Origin: Chitinophagaceae bacterium UBA4857
GTDB taxonomy: Bacteria; Bacteroidota; Bacteroidia; Chitinophagales; Chitinophagaceae
Assembly: GCA_002399735.1 (NCBI GenBank)
Contig: DHEF01000012.1
Location: 35,415-99,414, forward strand
Direction: 5' to 3'
Length of the DNA: 64,000 bases
In this document: one piece after another, positions 18,434 to 27,820 of the stretch
Layout: the number at the start of each line of letters is the position of its first letter
Position numbering within the stretch: position 1 is the stretch's first letter
Notes under the pieces: generated by a model
Told to the model about the DNA's origin: nothing
The model's database searches: none
The model's input: the letters and a program-made list of their open reading frames with translations, nothing else
Translations under genes and position numbers: made by a program

Positions 18434-18512
18434 GCAAAGTGTTGAGTTATGCACAGGTGTACAAGTGAGTGACACAACGGAAGTTGATAGTAGTACTGCT
18501 GCCGGCCTCATA
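18434..18512 (+). repeat. Dispersed intergenic repeat, GACACAAC variant
   Basis: Core GTGAGTGACACAAC at 18465-18478, preceded by GTTGAGTTATGCACAGGTGTACAA and followed by GTTGATAGTAGTACTGCTGCC. Same architecture as the GCGACGCAA copies but with the alternative core. Between the dnaN start and the asnS terminator. Confidence 0.8.
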
Positions 18513-18536
18513 AAAAAATACCTGGCTTAGAAATAT

Positions 18537-18563
18537 AAAACCCCTCGGATCAGGAGGGGTTTT
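18537..18563. terminator. Terminator after asnS
   Basis: Stem AAAACCCCTC (18537-18546) with GAGGGGTTTT (18554-18563), 7-base loop, 7 bp past the asnS stop on the minus strand. Confidence 0.85.
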
Positions 18564-18569
18564 GTAAGT

Positions 18570-20015
18570 TTAAAATTCTGCGCTTTTGGGTGTGCGTGGA
18601 AAAGGTATTACATCGCGGATGTTACCCATGCCGGTTACAAACTGTACCATACGTTCGAAACCCAGGCCAAAGCCGGCATGTGGTACGGTGCCAAAGCGGC
18701 GGGTATCCAGGTACCACCATAGTTCGTCTACCGGAACCCCCATTTCCTGCATTCTTTCGGTTAGTACATCCAGTCTTTCCTCACGTTGTGAACCACCTAC
18801 AATTTCGCCAATGCCCGGAGCTAGTATATCCATGGCTGCAACGGTTTTACCATCGTCGTTCAAACGCATGTAGAAGGATTTTATTTCTTTTGGATAATCG
18901 GTTAGGATTACCGGTTTTTTAAAATGTTTCTCCACTAAATAACGCTCATGTTCACTTTGTAAATCCATTCCCCAACCTGTAATGGGATACTGGAATTTCT
19001 TTTTCTTATTGTGGTTACTGTTGGTTAATATGTCGATGGCCTCAGTATATGTAAGACGCTCGAACTTATTGTTTACCACAAACTCCAGTTTTTCAATCAA
19101 GCCCATTTCGCTACGCTTATCTTGCGGCAATTGTTTTTCTTCGTCGGCCAGGCGTTGTGCTAAAAACTCAAGATCGTTACGGTTGTTATCCATTACATAT
19201 TTAATCAGGTAATGTATAAACTCCTCGGCTAGGTTAGCATTGTCTTCCAAATCGTTAAATGCTACTTCGGGTTCTATCATCCAAAACTCAGCCAGGTGGC
19301 GGGCCGTATTGGAGTTTTCTGCACGGAAGGTTGGGCCAAAAGTATAAATCTCACCCAATGCAGTAGCGCCTAATTCGCCTTCCAGTTGTCCGCTTACAGT
19401 AAGGTTGGTGCTGCGGCCAAAAAAGTCTTCTTTAAAATCAATATTACCATCCGCATCTCTTGGTGCCGTTCCATCAACGGGTAAAGTGGTTACACGAAAC
19501 ATTTCGCCGGCACCTTCGGCATCACTGGCAGTAATGATGGGTGTATGTAAATACACAAATCCTTTGTCGTTATAAAACTTATGTACCGCAAATGCCAGGG
19601 CATGGCGTACGCGGAAGATAGAACCAAAAGTATTGGTACGAAATCGAAAATGTGCTTGTTCCCGCAAATACTCTAACGTTGGTTTATTGCGTAATTGGAT
19701 AGGATATTTTTCCGTATCACTATCGCCCAGTATTTCAATGGCATCAGCTACAAGGTCCATTTTTTGACCCTTACCTAATGATGGAATAATTTTACCGGTA
19801 ACTTTTAAAGAGGCTGATGTTGTGATGCGTTTTAGCAGCTCATCGGGGAAATGGCCCAGTGTGGCTACTATTTGAACCGTATCATTTGTACTTCCATCGT
19901 TTAACGCAATAAACTGATTATTTCTAAAACTACGTACCCATCCCATTATCACTACTTCCTGGTTGGCAGGTTCCCACTGCAGCAACTCTTTAATCCTGGT
20001 TCTTTTGTTAAACAT
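18570..20015 (-). CDS. asnS: Asparaginyl-tRNA synthetase
   Basis: 481 residues, a class IIb synthetase. The N-terminal OB-fold anticodon-binding domain (about 10-110, [22 protein letters not shown]) is followed by the catalytic core: motif 2 region [26 protein letters not shown] and motif 3 [27 protein letters not shown]. The asparagine-type features (AENSNTxRHLAEF, ending [10 protein letters not shown]) separate it from AspS. It charges tRNA-Asn with asparagine. Monocistronic; CAAAGATA at 20037-20044 (TATCTTTG on the minus strand) is a good -7 box upstream. Confidence 0.95.
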   Translation of the reverse strand: MFNKRTRIKELLQWEPANQEVVIMGWVRSFRNNQFIALNDGSTNDTVQIVATLGHFPDELLKRITTSASLKVTGKIIPSLGKGQKMDLVADAIEILGDSDTEKYPIQLRNKPTLEYLREQAHFRFRTNTFGSIFRVRHALAFAVHKFYNDKGFVYLHTPIITASDAEGAGEMFRVTTLPVDGTAPRDADGNIDFKEDFFGRSTNLTVSGQLEGELGATALGEIYTFGPTFRAENSNTARHLAEFWMIEPEVAFNDLEDNANLAEEFIHYLIKYVMDNNRNDLEFLAQRLADEEKQLPQDKRSEMGLIEKLEFVVNNKFERLTYTEAIDILTNSNHNKKKKFQYPITGWGMDLQSEHERYLVEKHFKKPVILTDYPKEIKSFYMRLNDDGKTVAAMDILAPGIGEIVGGSQREERLDVLTERMQEMGVPVDELWWYLDTRRFGTVPHAGFGLGFERMVQFVTGMGNIRDVIPFPRTPKSAEF

Positions 20016-20036
20016 GAAACTACTTTTTTAAGTGGG

Positions 20037-20044
20037 CAAAGATA
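20037..20044 (-). promoter_or_regulatory. -7 promoter element of asnS
   Basis: TATCTTTG on the minus strand matches the Bacteroidota TAnnTTTG consensus exactly and lies 21 bp before the asnS ATG. No clear TTG was found at the expected -33 distance. Confidence 0.5.
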
Positions 20045-20268
20045 AAGAAGTTATAAGTTGTAAGTAATAAGTACGTAAAGGAGTGGAAAGTTTGTGTATT
20101 AAATACGAAATAATTCGTATTTATGTTTTGCAATCCTTTATTATTGTTGATTAATGAACTGAATATAATAAAATAGAATATTTCTTTTGTAAATATTAAA
20201 AACAAAAAGATACACAAACCCTACTCCTTAAGATACAGCTTTACACTCCTACCTTTTCATCTTAGACC

Positions 20269-20841
20269 CTATCGTTTATAATATCCCGCTTTTTCAATTT
20301 CCTGTATTACTGCGTCGGGTAGTAAGTATTTAACCGATTTGTTTTCTTTTATCATTTGTCGTACGGCTGTAGCAGAAATTTCCAGTAATGGTGCGTCGGC
20401 AATGGTTACATTAGTCTGGAGGGAGTTATTGATTTCGAATCCCGGACGGTTATATACAATAATGGGAAAGTGATTGGTAATGTATTCGGCGTTTTTCCAC
20501 TTGTGTAGGTTTTGAAAACTATCGCCGCCCATAATTACATTGAAGGAGTAGTTCGGGTGTTTCTCTGTTAAATGTGCTAAAGTAACGGCTGTGTAAGATG
20601 GTTTAGGTAAGGCAAATTCTACATCTGAAACCCGTAAGCGATCGTCCGGTTCAGTTGCCTGGCGTAATAAATGCAGCCTGTCATATTCGTTTAATAAGGT
20701 CTTGCTTTCCTTAAAGGGATTTTGTGGCGATACCACAAACCATATTTTTTGCAGGTTGGTGGTATTTAATATATGGCTGGCAATTATCAGGTGACCAATA
20801 TGTACGGGATTAAACGAACCAAAAAACAAACCTATATTCAT
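20269..20841 (-). CDS. nadD: Nicotinate-nucleotide adenylyltransferase
   Basis: 190 residues, normal for NadD. The nucleotidyltransferase signature GSFNPVHIGHL (residues 8-18; the family GxFxPxHxGH motif) binds ATP phosphates, and the C-terminal SATAVRQMIKENKSVKYLLPDAV is the second conserved block (ISSTxIR-like). It adenylates nicotinate mononucleotide in NAD synthesis. It starts 37 bp downstream of feoA on the same strand and may share its transcript. nadA lies 5 kb away on the same strand, so two NAD-synthesis genes are in this window. Confidence 0.93.
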   Translation of the reverse strand: MNIGLFFGSFNPVHIGHLIIASHILNTTNLQKIWFVVSPQNPFKESKTLLNEYDRLHLLRQATEPDDRLRVSDVEFALPKPSYTAVTLAHLTEKHPNYSFNVIMGGDSFQNLHKWKNAEYITNHFPIIVYNRPGFEINNSLQTNVTIADAPLLEISATAVRQMIKENKSVKYLLPDAVIQEIEKAGYYKR

Positions 20842-20878
20842 ACACCTTATTATTAACGTCTTTTTCTATATTATATAA

Positions 20879-21121
20879 TTAAGCAACTTGTACATTTCCT
20901 ACCATTATATGCATAGCTTCCTCTTTACGTAAACTAAGTGTATAACCCGAAACTGATACCACAATCGGATCACCCAGTGGAGCAATGCGTTCCAACACTA
21001 TCGCTTCACCCGGGGTGCAGCCCATTTCCATCAGCTTTAAATACATAATATCATTGTCGGTTATCAGTCTGGTTATCACTGCATTTTGTCCGGGTCGTAA
21101 ATTGGTAAGTACTTGCTCCAT
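20879..21121 (-). CDS. feoA: FeoA-type SH3-like protein
   Basis: 80 residues, the size and pattern of FeoA: LTNLRPGQNAVITRLI at the N-terminus, then LMEMGCTPGEAIVLERIAPLGDPIVVSV and a C-terminal LSLRKEEAMHIMV. FeoA is a small cytosolic partner that supports FeoB ferrous-iron uptake. Here feoB is 19 kb away, so the feoAB operon is split. CAAAACTA at 21142-21149 (TAGTTTTG on the minus strand) is a plausible -7 box. It could also be a stand-alone FeoA-domain protein with another partner. Confidence 0.85.
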   Translation of the reverse strand: MEQVLTNLRPGQNAVITRLITDNDIMYLKLMEMGCTPGEAIVLERIAPLGDPIVVSVSGYTLSLRKEEAMHIMVGNVQVA

Positions 21122-21201
21122 AGGTTCTCTATATCTTTACACAAAACTAAGGTATCGGTACAGCTTTTAGTTACGATTTCTGAAAACATTATTCAAACAA
21201 C

Positions 21202-21633
21202 ATGAAAAATATAAACTTCTTCTTTCAACACCCCACCACCCTACGCAACCGTACCAACCTAAAAAACTGCATTGAACACTTGTTTAAAGCGGAAAAACGA
21301 CCGCTTGAATCATTAAACTATGTGTTTACCAGTGATGAGGAATTATTAACCATTAACCAGCAATACCTTAAACACGATTATTATACTGATATAATAACCT
21401 TTGATCTGGCTGCAAAAGGTCTTCCCACACAAGGGGATATATATATTAGTGTAGATAGAGTGAAAGATAATGCCCGTCAATTAGGTCAACCCTTTTATAA
21501 AGAACTTCACAGGGTTATCTTCCACGGAGCCTTACACCTTTGTGGTTATGGCGATAAAACCCCGAAAGAGGAAAAAAAAATGCGTGAAATGGAAGATAAA
21601 TACCTGCATTTATACTTTACAAAAGGAATTTAA
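21202..21633 (+). CDS. ybeY: Endoribonuclease YbeY (rRNA maturation)
   Basis: 143 residues, normal length. The metal site region is HRVIFHGALHLCGYGDKTPKEE. The first two zinc histidines (HGALH) are present, but the position of the third His in the canonical HGxLHLxGxDH is an Asp (GYGD). YbeY takes part in 16S rRNA 3' maturation and ribosome quality control. The gene starts 80 bp from divergent feoA. The Asp substitution is, as I recall, shared by Bacteroidota YbeY proteins, so it is probably lineage-wide rather than a defect. Confidence 0.9.
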   Translation: MKNINFFFQHPTTLRNRTNLKNCIEHLFKAEKRPLESLNYVFTSDEELLTINQQYLKHDYYTDIITFDLAAKGLPTQGDIYISVDRVKDNARQLGQPFYKELHRVIFHGALHLCGYGDKTPKEEKKMREMEDKYLHLYFTKGI

Positions 21634-21716
21634 AGTAGGGCTTAGGGTATAAGAAATAAAGCACTATACCCTCTCCTCCTTACTAATATCCTATATACTC
21701 AATACTATTTTACTTT

Positions 21717-21800
21717 ATTAGCCCAGCAGCAGTAATGTTAATCATCTTCCGTTGCGTCGCACTCTTCATCGTTCTGTTCTTTGGGCAACATCGTGTTAAT
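21717..21800 (-). repeat. Dispersed intergenic repeat, GCGACGCAA variant
   Basis: Core TTGCGTCGCACTC at 21752-21764, preceded by CAGCAGCAGTAATGTTAATCATC. Past the core the element diverges (TTCATCGTTCTGTTCTTTGG) from the commoner TTGTGCACC form. It lies between ybeY and the parS-like sites. Confidence 0.75.
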
Positions 21801-21842
21801 TCCACCCATTCACTCTTTTAAAATATTACATATTACTAGTTA

Positions 21843-21897
21843 CGTTCCACGTGAAATGTGAAACTGTTTCAGGTTGAAACGGTTCCACGTGAAACGA
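21843..21897. other. parS-like centromere sites upstream of mnmG
   Basis: Two near-palindromes, GTTCCACGTGAAAT (21844-21857) and GTTCCACGTGAAAC (21882-21895), match the bacterial parS consensus TGTTNCACGTGAAACA at the core. They are about 38 bp apart. Between them TGTTTCAGGTTGAAAC is a degenerate third site with one inserted base. ParB binds parS to load condensin and segregate origins. The parAB genes are not in this window. The matches are seen; function is by analogy with origin-proximal parS clusters next to gidA/mnmG. Confidence 0.75.
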
Positions 21898-21994
21898 AGT
21901 TTTTTTGTATAAATACTTATTACAGTAATTATTTTAAAATCTCATCTCTGATTAAGCAACTCCTTAAAGTAATTATTTTACCTATCTATTATAC

Positions 21995-22002
21995 TACCTT
22001 TG
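21995..22002 (+). promoter_or_regulatory. -7 promoter element of mnmG
   Basis: TACCTTTG matches TAnnTTTG and lies 5 bp before the ATG at 22008. Transcription would begin at or next to the start codon, so the mRNA may be almost leaderless. This also argues against the upstream in-frame start at 21858, which would overlap the parS-like sites. Confidence 0.5.
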
Positions 22003-22007
22003 CGCTT

Positions 22008-23870
22008 ATGTTTCCAGAATATGATGTAATTGTTGTTGGTGCCGGACATGCAGGCTGTGAAGCTGCTGCCGCTGCTGCCAATTTAGGCTCCAAAGTTTTA
22101 TTGGTTACCATGAATATGCAGACCATTGCCCAAATGAGTTGCAACCCGGCCATGGGTGGTATTGCCAAGGGACAAATAGTAAGAGAAATTGATGCCATGG
22201 GCGGATACTCAGGTATTGTTACCGATAAAAGTATGATTCAATTTAGAATGTTAAACCGTTCTAAAGGTCCTGCTATGTGGAGTCCTCGTACACAAAATGA
22301 CCGTATGTTGTTTGCAACTACCTGGCGAGAAATGTTGGAACAAACATCGAATGTAGATTTTTACCAGGATATGGTAAAAGGATTGGTTATAAAAGATGGT
22401 CGTGCTTGTGGTGTGGTAACAGGTTTAGGACATGAAATAAAATCCAAAGCAGTTGTACTAACCAATGGAACTTTCCTTAACGGTATTATACACATAGGCG
22501 ATAAAAACTTTGGTGGTGGTCGTGCTGCTGAAAAAGCCGCCACTGGTATTACTGAGCAATTGGTTTCGCTAGGTTTTGAAAGTGATCGTTTAAAAACAGG
22601 TACCCCACCCCGTGTTGATGGAAGAAGTTTAGATTACACAAAAATGGAAGAACAACCGGGTGATGAGGAAATAACCGGCTTCTCTTTTTTAGATGTAAAA
22701 AAACCTACAAAACAAATTAGCTGCTGGGTTAGTTACACTAACCAAACGGTACATGATATATTAAAAACAGGGTTTGACAGAAGCCCGATGTTCACCGGTA
22801 AAATAGATGGTGTTGGCCCAAGGTATTGCCCAAGTATTGAAGACAAAATAAATCGCTTTGCCGAAAGAGAACGCCACCAATTATTTATAGAACCCGAAGG
22901 TTGGAACACAGTAGAAATATATGTGAATGGTTTTTCTACTTCCTTGCCCGAGGAAGTACAATACAAAGCATTGCAATTAATACCTGGTTTTGAAAATGTT
23001 CGCATCTTTCGTCCAGGTTATGCTATAGAATATGACTATTTTCCACCGACCCAATTAAAAAACACATTAGAAACAAAATTAATATATAACTTATTCTTTG
23101 CCGGACAGATAAATGGTACAACCGGCTATGAAGAAGCCGCTTGTCAGGGTTTAATGGCGGGTATAAATGCACATCAACGTGTAAATGAATTGGGTGAAGT
23201 TATTCTTAAAAGAAGCGAAGCATATATTGGTGTTTTAATTGATGACTTGATTACAAAAGGAACGGAAGAACCATATAGGATGTTTACTTCTCGTGCAGAA
23301 TACAGAACATTACTTCGTCAAGATAATGCTGACCTTCGTTTGACTGAATTAAGTTATAAACTTGGTTTGGCTAAACAAGATAGAATGGATAAAGTAAAGC
23401 AAAAATTAGATGATATTGAAGCCATCAAAAAACAGTTAAACCAAACTTCAATTGAACCTGATACAGCAAATACCTATTTAAATACCATTAACTCCGCTCC
23501 TATAACAGAAAAACAAAAAGCTGATAAAATATTACTTCGTCCGTCTGTTGATATACATTCTTATATTTCTGCAGTACCACAACTAAAAGAAACATTACAA
23601 CACTACTCTCTTGAAAATTTGGAACAGGCATCCATACAATTAAAGTATGATACGTACTTACAAAAGGAACGAGAATTAGTAGGAAGAATGAGTCAACTGG
23701 AAGATTTAGAAATTCCTGAAACCTTTGATTACAAAAAAATTATTTCCTTAGGTAACGAAGCTCGTGAAAAATTAATCAGGGTACGTCCTCGTACGCTTGG
23801 TCAGGCAAGTCGTATATCAGGAATTAATCCCAGTGATATTCAAATACTGATGGTATTTATGGGAAGGTGA
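22008..23870 (+). CDS. mnmG: tRNA uridine-5-carboxymethylaminomethyl modification enzyme MnmG
   Basis: 620 residues from the ATG at 22008; an upstream ATG would add 50 residues covering a parS-like site, so it is rejected. The FAD-binding Rossmann motif VVGAGHAGCEAA is at the N-terminus, then the GidA signatures MSCNPAMGGIAKGQIVREIDAMGG and GRAAEKAATGITEQL, with CPSIEDKINRF and FAGQINGTTGYEEAACQGLMAG further on. With MnmE it installs the cmnm5 group on U34 of several tRNAs. mnmG/gidA is often next to the chromosomal origin, which fits the parS-like sites before it and the DnaA-box cluster 3 kb beyond. Confidence 0.95.
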   Translation: MFPEYDVIVVGAGHAGCEAAAAAANLGSKVLLVTMNMQTIAQMSCNPAMGGIAKGQIVREIDAMGGYSGIVTDKSMIQFRMLNRSKGPAMWSPRTQNDRMLFATTWREMLEQTSNVDFYQDMVKGLVIKDGRACGVVTGLGHEIKSKAVVLTNGTFLNGIIHIGDKNFGGGRAAEKAATGITEQLVSLGFESDRLKTGTPPRVDGRSLDYTKMEEQPGDEEITGFSFLDVKKPTKQISCWVSYTNQTVHDILKTGFDRSPMFTGKIDGVGPRYCPSIEDKINRFAERERHQLFIEPEGWNTVEIYVNGFSTSLPEEVQYKALQLIPGFENVRIFRPGYAIEYDYFPPTQLKNTLETKLIYNLFFAGQINGTTGYEEAACQGLMAGINAHQRVNELGEVILKRSEAYIGVLIDDLITKGTEEPYRMFTSRAEYRTLLRQDNADLRLTELSYKLGLAKQDRMDKVKQKLDDIEAIKKQLNQTSIEPDTANTYLNTINSAPITEKQKADKILLRPSVDIHSYISAVPQLKETLQHYSLENLEQASIQLKYDTYLQKERELVGRMSQLEDLEIPETFDYKKIISLGNEAREKLIRVRPRTLGQASRISGINPSDIQILMVFMGR

Positions 23871-23889
23871 TATTTTTAAAAGTTACTGC

Positions 23890-25035
23890 ATGCAAAAATT
23901 AATATCAAAACTTCCACATACCGGTACAAATATTTTTACCATCATGAGTGGATTGGCAATTGAACATAATGCCATTAATCTTGGTCAGGGTTTTCCAGAT
24001 TATTCCATGGATCAACATTTAGTTGAATGGGTTAACAAAGCTATGAAGGAAAATTATAACCAATATGTACCAATGGCCGGTTACACTCCTTTGTTAAATA
24101 CACTTGTAAAAAAAATAAAAAATTTATACCAGCAAGAATATAATCCACAAAAAAATATAACTATTACTCCCGGCGGTACTTATGCTATTTATACAGCATT
24201 AACCGCTATACTTCATTCTGGTGACGAGGTTATTGTTTTTCAACCTTGTTATGACAGTTATATTCCAAATATTATAATTAATGGCGCAAAGCCAGTTTTT
24301 ATAGATATGGATTATCCTGATTTTACTATTAACTGGGAAAAAGTAAAACAAAGTATTACAAATAAAACAAAGGCAATTATTATTAATTCGCCACATAACC
24401 CAACAGGTGCTATACTTACTAAATCAGATTTATTAAAGCTTCAGGAAATAACAGCAAATACAAAAATTATTATTATTAGTGATGAAGTGTATGAGCACAT
24501 AACATTTGATGGCGAGGAGCATGAATCAGTTTTAAAATATCCCGATTTAGCTAATAGAAGTTTTGCTTGTTTTTCATTTGGTAAAGTATTTAATGCTACA
24601 GGTTGGAAATTGGGTTATGCCGTTGCACCTGAATGGTTAATGAATGAATTTAAAAAAGTTCATCAGTACAATGCCTTCTCCTGTAATGCACCTATGCAGG
24701 TAGCTATACATAACTATTTACAAAACCCAGAAAGTTATAATACACTTTCCTCCATTCAACAACAAAAAAGAGATTACTTTACTTCATTAATACAATCATC
24801 AAAATTTAAATTATTACCCACTAAAGGAAGTTTTTTTATTTGTGCTGATTATAGTAGTATCTCTAACGAAGATGATATTAGCTTTACTCAACGTTTAGTA
24901 AAAGACAACAAAATTGCTACAATTCCATTATCAGTTTTTTATGAAAATAAAACCGATAATAAAATAATTCGTTTTTGTTTTGCAAAAACAGAAAATACAT
25001 TAAAGCAGGCCGCTGAAAAGATTTTAAATATATAA
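23890..25035 (+). CDS. PLP-dependent aminotransferase (methionine/kynurenine aminotransferase type)
   Basis: 381 residues, class I/II aminotransferase fold. Seen: NLGQGFPDY at the N-terminus, TPGGTYAIYTAL (cofactor phosphate region), NSPHNPTGAI (substrate-side Asn), SDEVYEHITFDG (Asp that holds the pyridine nitrogen), and SFGKVFNATGWKLGYA with the Schiff-base Lys in SFGK. The closest relatives by pattern are the YbdL-type methionine aminotransferases of Bacteroidota. It begins 19 bp after mnmG and is likely co-transcribed. Substrate specificity is inferred. Confidence 0.85.
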   Translation: MQKLISKLPHTGTNIFTIMSGLAIEHNAINLGQGFPDYSMDQHLVEWVNKAMKENYNQYVPMAGYTPLLNTLVKKIKNLYQQEYNPQKNITITPGGTYAIYTALTAILHSGDEVIVFQPCYDSYIPNIIINGAKPVFIDMDYPDFTINWEKVKQSITNKTKAIIINSPHNPTGAILTKSDLLKLQEITANTKIIIISDEVYEHITFDGEEHESVLKYPDLANRSFACFSFGKVFNATGWKLGYAVAPEWLMNEFKKVHQYNAFSCNAPMQVAIHNYLQNPESYNTLSSIQQQKRDYFTSLIQSSKFKLLPTKGSFFICADYSSISNEDDISFTQRLVKDNKIATIPLSVFYENKTDNKIIRFCFAKTENTLKQAAEKILNI

Positions 25036-25072
25036 ATACAAAATTTACATTTACTCCCAATAAATTATAAGT

Positions 25073-25753
25073 ATGCAGCATCATAAAATGTCGGTATTAG
25101 AAAAAGCCGTTTTACTATTCAACCTAATATTATTAATTACCGGTATTGTTTTATACAATACCAATGTAGAAGTATTTAATGTATATATTGAAGAAGATGG
25201 CTTTGTAGAATGGATAACTGTATTAGGTTTACTCGGTGTTGTATTTGTTTGTATTAACAGACTAATTACATTACGTAAACAAAAAAGTGCTCTCTTTCTT
25301 TTTGTTACAGCAATAACTGCCATACTTTTCTTTTTTGCAGCAGGTGAAGAAATTTCCTGGGGACAAAGAGTTTTTGGAATTGAAAGCTCAGACTTTTTTA
25401 AACAGCATAATGCACAACAAGAAACTAATCTGCATAACCTGGTAGTGGGAGAAACAAAAATTAATAAACTTATATTCTCAACTATATTAAGTGTTTGTCT
25501 GGGTATATACTTTCTTCTTGTTCCATTCTTGTATGTAAAATGGACCAAGTTCAAACAGTTTGTAAACTATAGTGGTATTCCTGTACCACGTGTTTATCAT
25601 TCAGCAGCTTTATTAGTTACTTTTTTATTAACCGAAATAATTCGTGACGGCAAACGTGCAGAACTATTAGAATCTGGAATTGCACTCATATTTTTCTTAC
25701 TATTATTATTTCCCATGAATGGCGAAATATTTAAAAAGAAGAATACATTATAA
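25073..25753 (+). CDS. Multi-pass membrane protein with GEEISWGQR motif, function unknown
   Basis: 226 residues with about six hydrophobic segments (starting about 11, 42, 70, 135, 175 and 203). Between the third and fourth segments lies a conserved-looking polar loop [13 protein letters not shown] followed by QQETNLHNL, whose Glu, Trp, Gln, Arg and His residues look like an active or binding site. I know this motif as recurrent in uncharacterised membrane proteins but cannot assign a function. It follows the aminotransferase by 37 bp and overlaps the 3' end of nadA by 6 bp in convergent orientation. An alternative ATG lies five codons in. Confidence 0.7.
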   Translation: MQHHKMSVLEKAVLLFNLILLITGIVLYNTNVEVFNVYIEEDGFVEWITVLGLLGVVFVCINRLITLRKQKSALFLFVTAITAILFFFAAGEEISWGQRVFGIESSDFFKQHNAQQETNLHNLVVGETKINKLIFSTILSVCLGIYFLLVPFLYVKWTKFKQFVNYSGIPVPRVYHSAALLVTFLLTEIIRDGKRAELLESGIALIFFLLLLFPMNGEIFKKKNTL

Positions 25754-26767
25754 TCCGGCTGCAGCACTAATTTCTAACATTCTGTCAATAGGCTTTTTAG
25801 CAGCAAGTCGTAAGGCTTCATCCATATGTATGGCAGGGCGCTCATACTTCATACACAGGTAAATTTTTTCTAGTGTATTTAATTTCATGTGCGGACAATC
25901 ATTACAAGCACAACCATTATCAGGTGGTGCCGGTATAAATGTTTTTTCCGGACTAGCCTTCATCATCTGATGTAGTATGCCAGTTTCTGTTGCAACAATA
26001 TATTCAGTAGCATCATCAGTTTGCGAATATTTTAAAATACCGGTTGTAGATCCTACATAATCGGCAATTTTTAAAATAGGTTCCTCACATTCCGGATGTG
26101 CTAATAATTTAGCATTCGGGTATTGCATTTTTAATTTGGTAATATGTTCCAAACTAAAAATTTCATGTACCATACAAGCACCATTCCATAACAACATATC
26201 ACGGCCTGTAACTTTGTTAATGTAAGCACCTAAATTTTTATCAGGTGCAAAAATAATTTTCTGATCGGCCGGAAAACTATCAACAATTACTTTTGCATTG
26301 CTGCTGGTAACAATTACATCGCTTAATGCTTTAATACCTGCGCTGCAATTAATGTAACTTACCACCACATGGTCCGGGTGATTATCTTTAAATTGTTTAA
26401 ACAAGGGTGGTGGGCAACTATCACTCAACGAACAACCAGCTAAAAAATCGGGGATAACTACTTTTTTTGATGGATTTAAAATTTTCGCCGTTTCGGCCAT
26501 GAAATGTACACCGGCAAAAACAATCATATCAGCAGTAGTCTTTTCAGCCTGTTGCGCTAAACCTAAACTATCCCCAATGTAATCGGCAATATCCTGAATA
26601 TCGGCATCCTGGTAGTAGTGCGCCAGAATAACAGCATTTTTTTCTTTCTTCAATTTTTCAATCTCCGCAAACAAATCCAATGTCGGATCAATTTCCACAT
26701 CCAAAAAACCTTTGGTTTCAACTACTTCGTCCGATATTGCTACAACTGTTTGTGTTTCCATTTTCAA
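25748..26767 (-). CDS. nadA: Quinolinate synthase A
   Basis: 339 residues, full length. It condenses iminoaspartate with dihydroxyacetone phosphate to quinolinate using a [4Fe-4S] cluster. The candidate cluster cysteines lie in [17 protein letters not shown] and [30 protein letters not shown] near the N-terminus is the family signature. Its 3' end overlaps the convergent membrane protein gene by 6 bp, and its 5' side faces the candidate origin. nadB and nadC are not in the window. The start may be two codons further in (MKMET). Confidence 0.95.
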   Translation of the reverse strand: MKMETQTVVAISDEVVETKGFLDVEIDPTLDLFAEIEKLKKEKNAVILAHYYQDADIQDIADYIGDSLGLAQQAEKTTADMIVFAGVHFMAETAKILNPSKKVVIPDFLAGCSLSDSCPPPLFKQFKDNHPDHVVVSYINCSAGIKALSDVIVTSSNAKVIVDSFPADQKIIFAPDKNLGAYINKVTGRDMLLWNGACMVHEIFSLEHITKLKMQYPNAKLLAHPECEEPILKIADYVGSTTGILKYSQTDDATEYIVATETGILHQMMKASPEKTFIPAPPDNGCACNDCPHMKLNTLEKIYLCMKYERPAIHMDEALRLAAKKPIDRMLEISAAAGL

Positions 26768-26819
26768 TGCTTTAGCCGTTTAAATGTTTTGCAATGTTAC
26801 ACCCTAACTTGGTGCAAAA

Positions 26820-27335
26820 ACAAAAAAAATTTTCAATTCCCTTAAATACAATAATAATATTATTATAATTTTTATATAAATAAAACCTATTATTATTAGG
26901 GCTGTGAATTAGTGGAAAACTAAATTTTTCAACTACTCAAAAAATTTGTTTTTCTCATAATCCACATTTTTTTCTATGATATTAACATACAAGAATGTCA
27001 ATTGGTTTACATTTCGCCGCTTTATTAACATACATGTGAATTAACTAAAAGGAAAACTTTTTTCCGCTCAAGAGCCCTTCATCATGTTAATAGTATATGA
27101 ACAAATAGTTAATCACCAACAAGCAGGTGGTTTACTAACAGGTTTGTTAAACTTGTAACCCATTCATGCTGTTTCATACTAACGTTCCACATGCAGTTAT
27201 ACACGTTATTTACAGTTAATCCACATAGCATTGTTAGCAAATACTTTCTATTCAACGCTAAAACAGTTTCACAGTGAACGTTTCATGGTCAATAATTGGA
27301 GTGTAATTCATAATTCCTTCACAATCCACATTTGT
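26820..27335. other. Candidate chromosomal replication origin (oriC)
   Basis: A gene-free block with DnaA-box-like 9-mers: TAATCCACA at 26958-26966 and 27217-27225, the same motif as TGTGAATTA on the other strand at 26903-26911 and 27035-27043, plus TTATACACG at 27197-27205 and TTATTTACA at 27206-27214, each one mismatch from TTATNCACA. CAATCCACA at 27322-27330 is weaker. An almost pure A+T tract (26840-26897) could be the unwinding element. ATTAACATAC is repeated at 26981 and 27024. GTTTCACAGTGAAC at 27266-27279 is a degenerate parS. Nearby mnmG and parS-like sites agree. The function is inferred. Confidence 0.6.
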
Positions 27336-27397
27336 TAAAGCAGCAATATTTATCATTTATGCTACAAAATTATACCAGTTCTACGTATTTTTTATTT

Positions 27398-27515
27398 GGG
27401 GCTGTCAGCAATAGTAACTCCGGTCAGCTTTTGTTCCCGCCTTCTGTAGTAGTGCAATGGCCATGCTGCAATGCCCACACACATATTGCAGCTACTACTG
27501 CCAGTCGGGCTGCCC
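27398..27515 (-). ncRNA. Structured RNA resembling Flavo-1, copy 2
   Basis: Homologous to 14129-14245 but on the minus strand. Inner stem arms at 27485-27498 and 27446-27458 read, in RNA sense, GTAGTAG-C-TGCAAT with ATTGCA-CTACTAC. Compared with copy 1 a C-G pair has become T-A with both sides changed, which supports a real RNA helix. The segment GGCGGGAACAAAAGCTGACC is nearly identical in both. It sits between the candidate oriC and the S46 peptidase gene. Confidence 0.6.
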
Positions 27516-27535
27516 TTCAGCTTAAGGATTTCTGA

Positions 27536-27820
27536 TTTACCGATTTAAGATGTATGATTTAAGCTATGTTCTCAGATTTTTTGATCTGTGATATAATTAC
27601 AGATATTTTAGACTTGTAATGTTTAATTCAATTGACTACTCACTGCACACTATTCACTACAAACTTCCCGTCTTTCCGACTTTCCGTCTCTCCGACTTCC
27701 CTCTGCTGATTAGCGAACAGAACCCCGATCGGAGCGTCGCAACGTCAGTCCAATCAGGGAACAAAAGCCGGCTCAATAAAAACACACATAATATATATGT
27801 ATATAATTAAAGGGGAAACT
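27536..27820. other. Intergenic stretch with decayed repeat
   Basis: No gene is supported. At about 27700-27775 CTCTGCTGATTAGCGAACAG and GGAGCGTCGCAACGTC followed by AATCAGGGAACAAAAGCC resemble fragments of the dispersed repeat family and of the tail at 39745-39780. The remainder is A+T-rich and featureless. Confidence 0.4.

Noticed and set aside
21858..22007. Fifty-residue N-terminal extension of MnmG
   Set aside because: Would overlap the second parS-like site and the promoter; MnmG proteins begin at the FAD motif, as from the ATG at 22008.
27266..27279. GTTTCACAGTGAAC as a true parS
   Set aside because: One base is inserted in the centre, which breaks the palindrome ParB needs; kept only as a degenerate site.
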